A DNA stretch of 56,812 nt from Dehalococcoidia bacterium (GTDB taxonomy: Bacteria > Chloroflexota > Dehalococcoidia > GIF9 > UBA5629), in the NCBI GenBank assembly GCA_003142375.1, contig PLME01000017.1, forward strand, positions 1 through 56,812. The letters run 5' to 3'. The position numbers were made by a program, and so were the translations under genes. The first letter of the stretch is position 1; each line of letters opens with the position of its first letter. A model generated the notes under the pieces. It was not told where the DNA came from. It worked only from the letters and a program-made list of their open reading frames with translations, and ran no database searches. Shown in pieces: positions 8,896 through 18,760 of the stretch.

Positions 8896-10251
8896 ATGAT
8901 TTACTGGTTACTGCAATTTGCCGACCTCGTTTATTACCATATATTTCACATATTTTTTGCCTTTGGTGCCTTCTGCTGGTTCATATGGATATTGAGGGTA
9001 GTCAGATCAGCCACATATAAACCATTTGTGACGGCCCAGCCGTTTAACCTGCCTGTAACCATATTGGTCCCCATCTATAATGAAAAATTGGACGTGCTTA
9101 CAGAAAGCCTGGGGTCTATGATCAAACATACTTCTTCCAACGATGAAATTTTAGCGCTTGTAGATGTGCGTGATGATGCCGTCTGGGAGCCGGGAGCTTT
9201 AATTCACCACCCGCGTTTAAAGATGATCGTGGCTCCGCCCGGCAAGAGGCCTGCGCTGGTTGCGGGCTTTAACGCAGCCACTAGTCCCATCGTTATCATT
9301 ACGGGCAGCGATACGCAGTTTAATAAAGACACCGTTACCGAACTGATCAAGCCGTTTATTGATCCCAAGGTGGGAGGAGTAACAGGGCAGGTGATAACGA
9401 CTACTGATAGAGGTATTGGCGCCAAATGCTATGAATGGGCCATGGTTCTGCGTAACAAGATGATTTACCCGGCTATGAGCCGGAGTTCCGCTGTACATGT
9501 GCTTAACGGTGAGTGTTTTGCCGTACGAAGAGAGTTGGCTGTGCTCTACCAGGAAGAATTCTTGAACCAGAAATTTTTGGGAAAAATCTGCGACTCCGGA
9601 GATGACGGGTGGATGACTACTCTATTGATTAAGCACGAGTTTAAAACTGTGTATCAGTCCACAGCCATAGCCTATACTGTCCCTCCTACAAATTTCGGCG
9701 CATTTCTCAGACAGCAGCTGCGCTGGAACAGGAACTCTACCAGAAGATGCCTCATGGTTTTAACGCAGGGATGGGCCTACCAACGTGGTTTTATGTACCC
9801 ATTTCAGCATTATATTTCGCTCTTGAAATTACCCTTTTGGATCATTGTTATAGTTCTGGCGGCTATCAGGTTTTTTGTAGGCCATGACGTCGGCGTGGTT
9901 GCTGCTTCCTGGTTTGACCCGGCCTGGCATATATTCCGTCCTGCCATTTTTATTGCCGGCGTGATAATTATCAGAGCCCTCAGAGGTATACCCTACTTGG
10001 TGGATCAACCTAAAGCGCTTTTTTTTCTCCCGGCTTATGCCTTCATCTCTCCTTTTATCCTCGCACCTTATAAGCTCTATGCGATGTTAACAGCCAGGGA
10101 TACCAGGTGGTTAACACGTGGTAAAGAGAAAAAGAAGAAAGGTTTCTCATCATATACGGCTACCAGCGCCGCCATTTTGCTGGTTGTATTCAGCTTCCCG
10201 CTGCTGGCACTGGTAACTGCGCTCGCAGATGATGAATCTGATTCCTATTGA
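8896..10251 (+). CDS. GT2 family glycosyltransferase, hyaluronan/cellulose-synthase-like
   Basis: This 451-residue membrane protein has an N-terminal membrane segment (about 10-35), a GT-A domain (about 50-285) and C-terminal membrane segments (about 305-440). Motifs are VPIYNEK near 59, GSD at 137-139 in the DXD position, GDDGW at 235-239 and QQLRW at 273-277. The intact Q-x-x-R-W signature marks a processive synthase that makes and exports a polymer. It has the same general type as the synthase at 1777 but is clearly a different subfamily. It is preceded by a 158-base gap with no gene, and its own promoter probably lies there. Confidence 0.87.
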   Translation: MIYWLLQFADLVYYHIFHIFFAFGAFCWFIWILRVVRSATYKPFVTAQPFNLPVTILVPIYNEKLDVLTESLGSMIKHTSSNDEILALVDVRDDAVWEPGALIHHPRLKMIVAPPGKRPALVAGFNAATSPIVIITGSDTQFNKDTVTELIKPFIDPKVGGVTGQVITTTDRGIGAKCYEWAMVLRNKMIYPAMSRSSAVHVLNGECFAVRRELAVLYQEEFLNQKFLGKICDSGDDGWMTTLLIKHEFKTVYQSTAIAYTVPPTNFGAFLRQQLRWNRNSTRRCLMVLTQGWAYQRGFMYPFQHYISLLKLPFWIIVIVLAAIRFFVGHDVGVVAASWFDPAWHIFRPAIFIAGVIIIRALRGIPYLVDQPKALFFLPAYAFISPFILAPYKLYAMLTARDTRWLTRGKEKKKKGFSSYTATSAAILLVVFSFPLLALVTALADDESDSY

Positions 10252-10294
10252 TAGCTAAATAAGGGCATTTGTTTTCTGAGCGTGGATTCCCGCA

Positions 10295-11341
10295 TTATTT
10301 TATCGGCGGAGTAACAATGTCCGTGACAGCCCTGCTAAAGAAGTTTTTCTGTATCTCCGCGTACAGCGTACGGACCCTGCCATTGGCATCGCCTCCTTCG
10401 TACCACATCCTCACGGTGTTTCCGTCGACCATGATACAGGGCGAGGTAGACCACTTTACATCGTATCCACCGGGCACCCGGCCGTGAATGAAAATAAAGC
10501 CGTTTTTAATAAATGTTTTACCGTCTTTGCTGCTGGCCAGGGATATTTGCAGATTCTCCACCATCGAATAAGCAAGACAGTAGTAGTTATCAACCATTAC
10601 AGCCCTCAGGTTTCTGTAAGTTGTTGTTTCCCCGATTTGAGGTTGGGGCGAAAGAACTTTGCCCTTCTTATCCCAGTGTATGCCGTCCGTTGATTCCGCC
10701 AGCCCATAGAATGTCCATCCCGGAGCATCGCCCCCGTAGCCCTTATAGTACATATAATATTTATCCCCGACCTTGATAACGGTATGTTGACCACCGGCGC
10801 CTTCATTGTCCCAATTGCCGGGTGTCTTTCTGAGCACCGGGTTTCCAGAATATTTGGTCCAGTTTATGCCATCGGGTGAAGTAGCATAGCAGGCGCAGCC
10901 GCCGTAAGCGTCTCCGCCATACCACATTTTATAAGTCCCATTCTCGAATATTACGGACATAGGATCCACCTTATTGCCCTCGTAGGTTTCCGTGGGCAGC
11001 ATGACTACGCTGGTTTTAGTCCAGTTCAACCCGTCCTTGGAAGTGGCCCTCATAACGCGTCCGATTTGGTCGGAGAAGGTCTGTCCCCTGTACCACATAA
11101 CAAAAGAACCCGGTCCCATTTTAACAACAATGGGTGATTCAATTGATTTATCGTCGTAATCCCCGTGGTTTCCCAGATCCAGCACGACGCCTTTGAGCAT
11201 CCAAGGCAGCGGAGCGGTGTCACTAATGCTGTTAATAATTTGTTTTGGACCGGTTGTGTTCATCATTGAAAAGTATATTAGCAAGGCTATGATAATAATT
11301 ACGCATCCCGCCGCAATTAGAAATACCGTACGTTTAGTCAA
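10295..11341 (-). CDS. GH43/GH32-like five-bladed propeller protein, membrane-anchored
   Basis: I place the start at TTG 11341. GGAAG lies seven bases before it, and translation then begins LTKRTVFLI, directly ahead of a membrane segment. The frame is open further to 11524, but that stretch overlaps the divergent gene and is not protein-like. The 348-residue product has one N-terminal anchor and then propeller repeats with MWYxG and SxDGxNWTK motifs, as in glycosidase-like proteins of the GH32/43/62/68 fold. It is probably extracytoplasmic and sugar-binding or hydrolytic. The C-terminus ends close to the GT2 gene on the other strand, so the two are convergent. Confidence 0.7.
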   Translation of the reverse strand: MTKRTVFLIAAGCVIIIIALLIYFSMMNTTGPKQIINSISDTAPLPWMLKGVVLDLGNHGDYDDKSIESPIVVKMGPGSFVMWYRGQTFSDQIGRVMRATSKDGLNWTKTSVVMLPTETYEGNKVDPMSVIFENGTYKMWYGGDAYGGCACYATSPDGINWTKYSGNPVLRKTPGNWDNEGAGGQHTVIKVGDKYYMYYKGYGGDAPGWTFYGLAESTDGIHWDKKGKVLSPQPQIGETTTYRNLRAVMVDNYYCLAYSMVENLQISLASSKDGKTFIKNGFIFIHGRVPGGYDVKWSTSPCIMVDGNTVRMWYEGGDANGRVRTLYAEIQKNFFSRAVTDIVTPPIK

Positions 11342-11512
11342 ATTAGAACTTCCAAAAAGGGGCGTTGTTTTTAAGCTTTTACTAACAGTTATTAAACGAA
11401 GTATAAATCTGTAGTGTACAAAGTGCAAAAGGCACTTTTGTACTATAGTATTTATGATATAATGAAGGCAATTGGAAGGTAGAAAGTTTGGAATATGTAG
11501 AAATCGAAAAAG

Positions 11513-14500
11513 ATGCCGTCTCATAAAGCTGAAAAATTGTGCGATTCAGGCGGAAGAAACTCCATATTTAAAATGTTCCGTAAACAAAATAAGTTGAAGA
11601 ATTGCAGCAAGCTATTTAGGTTCACATTGAACATCCCGCGAGTGGCGGGATTTTTGTTTTCTGTAATTATATCGCTTGCAATATTGATCCCGCCCTATAC
11701 TGTCGGTGTGATGCCTGCCGAGGCCGCCGTAATGGCGTGGAGTGTGGTCAACACTCCCGGGGCATACCCGCAACGGTTCGACATTTTGAGCCCCGGAGAT
11801 ATTATCGATTATGCCGTTGGTAAAAGCGGTGCAATTCTAGCTGTAGTGCGCTCCACAGAAAACACTACACCAATTCAAAATCCAATTCAAAACGCATTAT
11901 ATTTCAGCAAGGACAACGGCATCTCATGGAGTCAGGGTCCCTATAATATAATGGATCTGAGCTCCGAGGAAATCTTCAACGTAGCAATTGCCCCCGATAA
12001 TCCTGCTATCTGGGCGGTGACGCTTTCGGACGATAATACCACCGGCCCCACGTCTGTTTATTTTACTGACGAGTATGGCACTAGCTGGCTGGATACGGAT
12101 CTCACGCTTGCTGATCCCGCTGAAACTATACGCAGTATAGATATCTCGCCTGATGACGGCACTGGGTCACACGATATAGGCATAACCACCGTTACCGGCA
12201 CAGGGGGAGGCAGCTTCTATACCATTAGCTCCAGGAAATGGGGCTCATGGGTTAACCAAAGCACCGTAGGCGCCGGACTGCCCACCACCGCAGCGGATTA
12301 TTTTAGTATTAAATTCTCGCCCAGCTATGCCTCCGATTTTTCAGTGGCCCTGGTATATGCCACCGCAACTGCGACTTATTACAATATCGGTTTAAGGGAC
12401 GTTAACCAGAATACTACTTTAAACTATGCATATAGTGATCCCGGTGTGGAGGTCAAGGACTCTGCCGCGACTACAGCTGCTTCTCCCGGTTTCAGTCAAC
12501 TGAAGATTACAGGTCTCCAGCTTCCCCAGGACTTTCAAGGTCAGAGCACATCGCTGCGCCGCGCTTATATCAGCCTGGATGCCGACGGAAATAAGGCGCT
12601 AGCAATCAGCCAGGACGGAGTTTTTCGCATTGATGATAACCATGTCTATATGTTAATGGATACCACTCTCACGCCGGACAAGTCCATCTACAGCATTGCA
12701 TATAGTGGCACTTATGCCCAGGGAAAGCTGCTTGTTGGAGAGCACCATGGTGTCCCCTGTACCGCTACGGTACCCACCTGGTTTACCGACTCACCGACGT
12801 CGTGCCCCATACCTTGCTGGTACCCGGCTCTTAAGCCGACCACCGGCGCAGCGGCACAGGGCGGGTGTTCAAGCGCCAAGGTTGGTGTGGGCGCGGCCAA
12901 GGTGGCTTGGGATTCAGATGGCATTCTGGCATTTGCCGGCACCGGGTCCCTGGATGACCTGACAGGCGCCACCTGGTATGTCAACCTTGAGAGCCCGACT
13001 CTGCTAAAGAATGATGAATCGGCGTTTGCCATCAGCCGCAATAACGGGGAGACATGGAACCAGATCGGGCTGATCGATACCACCATCGACTGGTTAAATG
13101 ATGTTGCCCCATCGATTGACTGCTCTACGATTTACCTGGCATCGGTGAATTCCGATAACAGCACAGTTTGCTCTGGATTCGATAGCGTTTGGCGGACAAC
13201 TATGAACGAGCAAGTAGCCAAACCTTTGCCCATCAGCCAGACCATGGGCTATTACTGGGAGCGTGTTTTAACTCATCCTACCTCCAGTACGTGCAATGAT
13301 AACCAAACGGACAAGCCCTTATTACGTGTACCGTTGGGGTGCAACGATAAGCCGGATGGCGAGGTGGTTGCGTGGGCCGCCCAACTCACAAATGTCCAGC
13401 TTTGGTCCGGGGACTATGGAGATTTCTGGGCATCCGTCACAACACCTGATCCGATACAGGACTTTGCCTTTGAGACCAGCACTATCCTTTACAACCTATC
13501 TCCAATCGGCTATGTAGAGAAACTGACCTATTCCGGCACGGCCTGGAGCTCAAAGAACAGAGGCTATGATAGCCGTGTGAGGAGCGCACATACCATTGCG
13601 GCCATCCCCACCGGCAAAATACTGGTAGGGGCTTCCAGCCAGGGGCCCGATGCTGCATCATTCTCCCCCTCAGGAGGTGACCAGTGGATTGAAATTCCTA
13701 GCAACGGGGCTTCGCTGGGCAATGTTCATGTGGCCTTCGATGCGAATTTCTCCGATAATAAATTCGTGTACCTGGCGGACGATAAAATAGATTTGCTGGG
13801 CCTGAAGGACAGCTCTTTGGCAGGGAGCATCTTCCGTGAGCAGGTGCCGGCCTATATAAAATTAACCGATGCCGATATGATGAGCGACGCCAATGGGGCC
13901 CATGCTGAAATAAACTGGCCGCCTACCGCGAGGGGGCTCCCCTTAAATGATCCTCCCCACCCCGTCGGTCAGTTTGGTGTTGTGGCCGCTAAAACCGGTG
14001 ATCCCCAGCCGGCAGTCTACACGGCGCACGATAATATCACTACTACACAGGGAAGGAATAACAGCGCGGTTTGCCGCACCATCAAGCCGTGGCAGGCTAT
14101 GCCCAAACTTGGCATACCCTGGGACTGCCTGGATATATTTACACCATCTCAAACGGAGAACATTAAATTTACACTTGAGCCATCCTCCTTAAAGGCCTGC
14201 GGCTGTTGCACTCTGGACAGCTATACTACCTTATTTGCCATTGATGATAGGTCGGGAGGCACATTCCTGGTGAACGGGTATGACCCTACGGTCAATGTAG
14301 GAATGCTCTGGGCATATACCGACTGCCTGGCGAAGAAGGGTCCCGTACTTTTGGCTCCAAGTGACGGCGGATTTGTCAGCAGCGACCCTGTCACCGGGCG
14401 TAATACTCAGATCGATATGTCATGGGAGCAGCTCTGCCTGGCTGTTAGATATGATCTGGAAATATATAAAGACCGGGGGCTTACCATGAAGGTCAACCCG

Positions 14501-15196
14501 GCTATCACCGGGGCGGGCGCCGGCGGGCCTAATATTACGTCGGTGATCGGTGCGATTTCTATCGAGCTTGATAATGTGAATGTTACCGCACCCACCGTCT
14601 GGATCGCCCCTGGAGCGTTGCCTGAAGCTGGAGAGCCCTACTATTGGAGGATCAGGGTAACCAGGTCGGCAACAGGCCAGATTGCCACGAGCCCCTGGTC
14701 CCAGCTATGGAGCTTTGCACTTAAGCCGGGCTTTGTCACTAAAACACCTGTTCTGGGCTTACAACTGTTAAGCCCTAAGGATAATGGTACGGGATGGCCC
14801 ATTCAACCTACGTCTTTATCATGGACGCCCTATCAGGACGCCACCAAATATGAGGTATGGCTGGCCAAGGATTCGGACTTCACTCAGATGGTCAAAAAAG
14901 CTTTCACTACCAGTACGGCTTATAAATATGACGATGCCCTGGAGTATTCGAAGGTATACTTCTGGAAGGTACGTTCCACTGAGATACAGGGCCAGCCGAA
15001 TACAAGCGATTGGAGCGGCACCTTCACCTTCAGGACGGTCAGCGCTCCCCCACCCGAGCCAACCAAAGCTGAAAAACAGAAGCAACAAGAGCAGAAGGAT
15101 AACCCGGGTTACATGTGGCTGGTAATAGCCATTATCGTAGCTGTACCCGTATCGTTGCTGGCGCTGATCATGATGTCCAGAAAGTCGGACGAGTAA
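11513..15196 (+). CDS. Large surface protein with Asp-box propeller, FnIII-like domains and C-terminal membrane anchor
   Basis: This 1227-residue protein has a signal sequence at about 40-72 ending in AEAA. The start could be ATG 11513 or a later ATG near 11573. The main body contains sialidase-type Asp-box motifs: SKDNGISW near 130, TDEYGTSW near 183 and SRNNGETW near 507. These form beta-propellers like those in Vps10 and sialidase families. Two fibronectin-III-like domains follow near 945-1185, with the W-PY-DATKYEVWLAKD pattern. A Gln/Lys-rich stretch and a single membrane helix (about 1200-1220) plus RKSDE end the protein. It is probably an exported, membrane-tethered surface structure. 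Its function is unknown. Confidence 0.7.
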   Translation: MPSHKAEKLCDSGGRNSIFKMFRKQNKLKNCSKLFRFTLNIPRVAGFLFSVIISLAILIPPYTVGVMPAEAAVMAWSVVNTPGAYPQRFDILSPGDIIDYAVGKSGAILAVVRSTENTTPIQNPIQNALYFSKDNGISWSQGPYNIMDLSSEEIFNVAIAPDNPAIWAVTLSDDNTTGPTSVYFTDEYGTSWLDTDLTLADPAETIRSIDISPDDGTGSHDIGITTVTGTGGGSFYTISSRKWGSWVNQSTVGAGLPTTAADYFSIKFSPSYASDFSVALVYATATATYYNIGLRDVNQNTTLNYAYSDPGVEVKDSAATTAASPGFSQLKITGLQLPQDFQGQSTSLRRAYISLDADGNKALAISQDGVFRIDDNHVYMLMDTTLTPDKSIYSIAYSGTYAQGKLLVGEHHGVPCTATVPTWFTDSPTSCPIPCWYPALKPTTGAAAQGGCSSAKVGVGAAKVAWDSDGILAFAGTGSLDDLTGATWYVNLESPTLLKNDESAFAISRNNGETWNQIGLIDTTIDWLNDVAPSIDCSTIYLASVNSDNSTVCSGFDSVWRTTMNEQVAKPLPISQTMGYYWERVLTHPTSSTCNDNQTDKPLLRVPLGCNDKPDGEVVAWAAQLTNVQLWSGDYGDFWASVTTPDPIQDFAFETSTILYNLSPIGYVEKLTYSGTAWSSKNRGYDSRVRSAHTIAAIPTGKILVGASSQGPDAASFSPSGGDQWIEIPSNGASLGNVHVAFDANFSDNKFVYLADDKIDLLGLKDSSLAGSIFREQVPAYIKLTDADMMSDANGAHAEINWPPTARGLPLNDPPHPVGQFGVVAAKTGDPQPAVYTAHDNITTTQGRNNSAVCRTIKPWQAMPKLGIPWDCLDIFTPSQTENIKFTLEPSSLKACGCCTLDSYTTLFAIDDRSGGTFLVNGYDPTVNVGMLWAYTDCLAKKGPVLLAPSDGGFVSSDPVTGRNTQIDMSWEQLCLAVRYDLEIYKDRGLTMKVNPAITGAGAGGPNITSVIGAISIELDNVNVTAPTVWIAPGALPEAGEPYYWRIRVTRSATGQIATSPWSQLWSFALKPGFVTKTPVLGLQLLSPKDNGTGWPIQPTSLSWTPYQDATKYEVWLAKDSDFTQMVKKAFTTSTAYKYDDALEYSKVYFWKVRSTEIQGQPNTSDWSGTFTFRTVSAPPPEPTKAEKQKQQEQKDNPGYMWLVIAIIVAVPVSLLALIMMSRKSDE

Positions 15197-15248
15197 TATA
15201 TTATCCTGATACGGGCTTATTAGACGGCGGAAGGCGTTAAAAGGGGCT

Positions 15249-17006
15249 TTAATACATTAGGGGAATTACTCGCACAGTTTGCCCCTGTCCGTTAATCGCA
15301 TCCTGTAACGTGGGGTCAAGCTGCACTGCTTTATTAAAGTCAACCAGGGCACTTTTATAGTCGGCGCTGTTAAAATATGTCCAGGCTCTGTTGTTGTACG
15401 ACCAGGCATTTAAGGGATCTAGCTTGATCGCTTGAGTGAAATCGGCCAGTGCTTCGGGATAACGGTCCAATGTGCGCAGCAGTATGCCCCTTCTGTCATA
15501 ATATGCGTAAACCAGCGGGTTTATGGAAATGGCCTTGTTGTAATCGGACATGGCAAGATCTAATTGTCCGGTTGTCACGTATAGATTGCCTCTCCCGTAG
15601 TACGCATTGGCAAAATTATTATCCAGCTCGATGGCAGCGTTAAAATCTGAGAGTGCCAGGTCATACCTCTTAATATAGTAATATGCACTACCCCGGCCAA
15701 AATAGGCATAAGCGTTATCGGGGTTCATATTAATGTAGTTCGTATAGTCAACTACAGAACGGTCGTAATCGGCCTTTTTATAATAAACCCAGCCCTCTTT
15801 TTGATAGTACCTGTCCTCACCGGTATTTAACAGTATTGCCCTGTTAAAATCAGCCAGTGCCAAATCCGTATCTCCCATACTATAGTAGGAGTTTCCCCTG
15901 TTAAAGAAAGCTTCACCATAGTTGGGGTCTATCTCTACGGCCTTGGTGTAATCTGCAATAGCGTCCATATAATTCTCGTTGCTCTGATAGATTTTACCTC
16001 TTGCATTATAGGCAGGCGCATAGCTCGGATTTATTTTAATGGCCTGACCGATATCGGCCAGGGCCTTGCCGGTTTCACCCTTGGCTGAATATGTTTTACT
16101 GCGGCCGGCATAGGCTTCATAGTTGTCGGCGTTGATCTGTATAGCCCTGTTGAAATCAGCCAGCGCTTTATCGTACGCCAGGGTTTTTAGATATGCCGTG
16201 CCCCGTGCTATATATGCGTCTGCATAGTTGGGATCCAGTTCTATAGCCTTGTTGTAATCCGCAATAGCATTATCGTACTGCCCCATCGTGAAGTAAGCTC
16301 CGCCGCGTGTCCTGTAGCTCACAGGGTCCTTGGGATCCATCTGTATGGCGTTGCTATAGCTGGCCAGCGCCCTGGTATAGTCACCCTGACGTGTATACAT
16401 CCATCCCAGCTTTCTGTGTACGTCCCGGTTTTCGGGGTCCCGTCCAAGCTCTTTACGGTAATCGGCTAAGGCCAGGTCATACTCCCCGAGGGCCGTATAG
16501 GCGTTACCCCTGCTGTAATAAACGTCTTTATATTGGGGATCCAGGTAAGCAGTCTGATTGTAATCCTGAATTGCGGCATAGTAGTCACCCATATCATAGT
16601 AAGCGTTGCCGCGTTCGAAGTAACCATCAGCGAATTTAGGGTCAAGCTTAATCGCGCTGGTGAAATCCGCAATTGCCTTGGGGTAATCTTTGGTTAAAGC
16701 ATATGCTTTACCCCGGCTGAAATAATATGTTTGCTGTTTGGTATCCAGTACTATCGCTTTGGAGAAATCCGCTATGGCATTGGTGTATTCCAGCTTATGA
16801 TAATAAACCAGGCCCCGGCTGTAATAAGCCGGGGCATAGGTGGGATCAAGTTCGATAGACGTGTCATACTGGATTAAAGCCTCATCCCAGGACTTGCTGT
16901 TGCGCGCCAGGTCACCATAGCGGAAGGCGGCCATCCCCGGCTTTACACAGGAGAGCATAGGTAGAAGCAGAAGCGCTAAAATAATTATCCTGTACTTAAG
17001 CTGCAT
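15249..17006 (-). CDS. TPR-repeat lipoprotein
   Basis: This 585-residue protein begins with a short signal and lipobox (LPMLSC, Cys20), then about sixteen TPR units of 34 residues with the pattern YY-RG-AY---G-Y--AI-DY-KAI-LDP. It is longer than the first TPR lipoprotein (7346-8737), and both sit on the minus strand of the same surface-polysaccharide region. It is likely a membrane-anchored scaffold; no catalytic domain is visible. Its 3' end is 52 bases from the large surface protein on the opposite strand. Confidence 0.87.
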   Translation of the reverse strand: MQLKYRIIILALLLLPMLSCVKPGMAAFRYGDLARNSKSWDEALIQYDTSIELDPTYAPAYYSRGLVYYHKLEYTNAIADFSKAIVLDTKQQTYYFSRGKAYALTKDYPKAIADFTSAIKLDPKFADGYFERGNAYYDMGDYYAAIQDYNQTAYLDPQYKDVYYSRGNAYTALGEYDLALADYRKELGRDPENRDVHRKLGWMYTRQGDYTRALASYSNAIQMDPKDPVSYRTRGGAYFTMGQYDNAIADYNKAIELDPNYADAYIARGTAYLKTLAYDKALADFNRAIQINADNYEAYAGRSKTYSAKGETGKALADIGQAIKINPSYAPAYNARGKIYQSNENYMDAIADYTKAVEIDPNYGEAFFNRGNSYYSMGDTDLALADFNRAILLNTGEDRYYQKEGWVYYKKADYDRSVVDYTNYINMNPDNAYAYFGRGSAYYYIKRYDLALSDFNAAIELDNNFANAYYGRGNLYVTTGQLDLAMSDYNKAISINPLVYAYYDRRGILLRTLDRYPEALADFTQAIKLDPLNAWSYNNRAWTYFNSADYKSALVDFNKAVQLDPTLQDAINGQGQTVRVIPLMY

Positions 17007-17112
17007 GATTTAATATACCAATATCTAATTTGTGCACTCTAACTCTATGCAATTTTTATTAGATTAGTCAATCTGTTCTTGGATATAGCGGCTGCTAAAC
17101 CATCGACCCTGT

Positions 17113-18666
17113 TTATATCACAGTGGGCCACGACTGCAGGTGTTTTTTGCTGATAAAACCCTTGCCGTCAGAGCCCCTCAACAGGTCCAGACATTTATTA
17201 ATATATTCCCTGGTATTTCGTGGTTCTATAACATCATCGATAAAATGCCTTTCCGCCGCTTTCCAGGGAGCGCTCTGATATTCCCATTGTTTGATCAGCT
17301 TCTCCTTCTCCAGGGCTGGGTCTGCGGCCGCATCAATAAGAGGTTTAAAGACTACATTTACGCCTGCTTGTGCAGACATAAAGCTTATATCTGCGGTAGG
17401 CCAGGCCACCAAAATGTCGGACCCGCAATTAGTACCGGCCATATTGCCATAGGCCATGCCGTAGCTTTTTCGTATAATAATGGATATTTTAGGGACCGTT
17501 GACAGCGCCAGAGCTTCAAACCAGACCATAATCCTGCCCGGCATTTTTTTCTTTTCTGCATCCAGTCCGACGAAGAAGCCCGGTGTATCGTGTAAAAAGA
17601 TCAGGGGGATGTTATAAGAATCGCATAATACGATAAAGCTGCTGGCTTTTTCGCAGGACCCCGGTCCGCCGGCGCCGGCATTATGGATGGGTTGATTTGC
17701 GATTATTCCCACTACCCTCCCATTCATTCTAGCCAGACAGGTAATCAGAGAGGGATCGTAAAAGGGTTTGAGCACCATGTATTTGCCATCGTCAACTATC
17801 GATTTAATGATTTTGAACATATCGTAAGCGCGGTTCAGCGCCTCCGGCAGGATGCCTGCTATTTCGTCCAGTTTGCGGTCGACAGGGTCAGCATTAGGGA
17901 GTTTGGGCGGTTCCTCGTCGCAGTTTGATGGCATATAGCTCAGGAATTCCCTTACAATCCTCAGACAATCTTCCTCATTCTCGGCGAATGCATCAACTTG
18001 CCCTGTGACCTCTGCGTGCAGCTTCCAACCGCCAAGCTCTTCGTTGGTCACCTTTTCTCCGGTGGCTATTTCGAGCACCCTGGGTCCGGATACGGCCATG
18101 CAACTGCCTTTAACCATTACGACGAAGTCCGCCTTGGCAGCCATCCAGGACGGGCCTCCGAAACAGTCTCCCATGATCGTAGCAATATAAGGCGACCTTC
18201 GGGGGTATTTGAGTGCGTCGATGGGGAATGTCATGGAGCTGAGGCCGTCCGAGCCCATGATATCGGGTATGCGGGCTCCGCCGGCATCTCCCAGCGTGAT
18301 AACGGGGATTCTTTTTTCGGCTGCAAGTTGGCCTGCCCGGTGCTCTTTTGCAAAGGCGCCGACCCTTCCTTCCGCGCCGGCACACACGGTTTTATCCGCC
18401 GCGCTAACCAGTACGTCACGGCCGTCGATCTTCCCGAAGCCTACCACATTGCCGTCCGCCGGCGTCTGCTCTTCCATACCCGGTATGTCCGAAAGGTTCA
18501 AGATGCCCATCTCCATAAAGGTGCCGGGGTCAAGCAGCTTAGTTACCCTCTCCCTGGCTGTCAGCCTTCCCAGTTTATGTTGTCTGGCTATTTTCGCAGG
18601 GCCGCCCATCTTCAAAGCCCGGTCGCGGCGTCTTTTCATCTCTTCCTGGCCAGATTTTAAATCCAT
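17113..18666 (-). CDS. Acyl-CoA carboxylase carboxyltransferase (propionyl-CoA carboxylase beta-like)
   Basis: GGAGG lies eight bases before ATG 18666, which decides the start over the GTG nine bases upstream. The 517-residue product matches the usual length of the carboxyltransferase beta subunit. It begins with the K-GRLTARER--KLLDPGTF pattern and has the paired crotonase-like halves of propionyl- or methylmalonyl-CoA carboxyltransferases, including the conserved GGAR and SYGMAYG stretches. It moves a carboxyl group between carboxybiotin and an acyl-CoA. No biotin carboxylase or biotin-carrier gene lies nearby, so its partners are elsewhere or it belongs to a decarboxylase complex. The acyl substrate cannot be assigned. 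Confidence 0.88.
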   Translation of the reverse strand: MDLKSGQEEMKRRRDRALKMGGPAKIARQHKLGRLTARERVTKLLDPGTFMEMGILNLSDIPGMEEQTPADGNVVGFGKIDGRDVLVSAADKTVCAGAEGRVGAFAKEHRAGQLAAEKRIPVITLGDAGGARIPDIMGSDGLSSMTFPIDALKYPRRSPYIATIMGDCFGGPSWMAAKADFVVMVKGSCMAVSGPRVLEIATGEKVTNEELGGWKLHAEVTGQVDAFAENEEDCLRIVREFLSYMPSNCDEEPPKLPNADPVDRKLDEIAGILPEALNRAYDMFKIIKSIVDDGKYMVLKPFYDPSLITCLARMNGRVVGIIANQPIHNAGAGGPGSCEKASSFIVLCDSYNIPLIFLHDTPGFFVGLDAEKKKMPGRIMVWFEALALSTVPKISIIIRKSYGMAYGNMAGTNCGSDILVAWPTADISFMSAQAGVNVVFKPLIDAAADPALEKEKLIKQWEYQSAPWKAAERHFIDDVIEPRNTREYINKCLDLLRGSDGKGFISKKHLQSWPTVI

Positions 18667-18760
18667 GGCGGGCACCTCCAGCTTGTATTCTGCAAACTGA
18701 TTTACAGGCTAATTATGATAGCAATGCGATGCATCAGCGATTGATTGCGATGATCGTCGG

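Noticed and set aside
17998-18700. Long frames opposite the carboxyltransferase gene
   Set aside because: They follow from the codon bias of a strongly conserved gene; no family resemblance.
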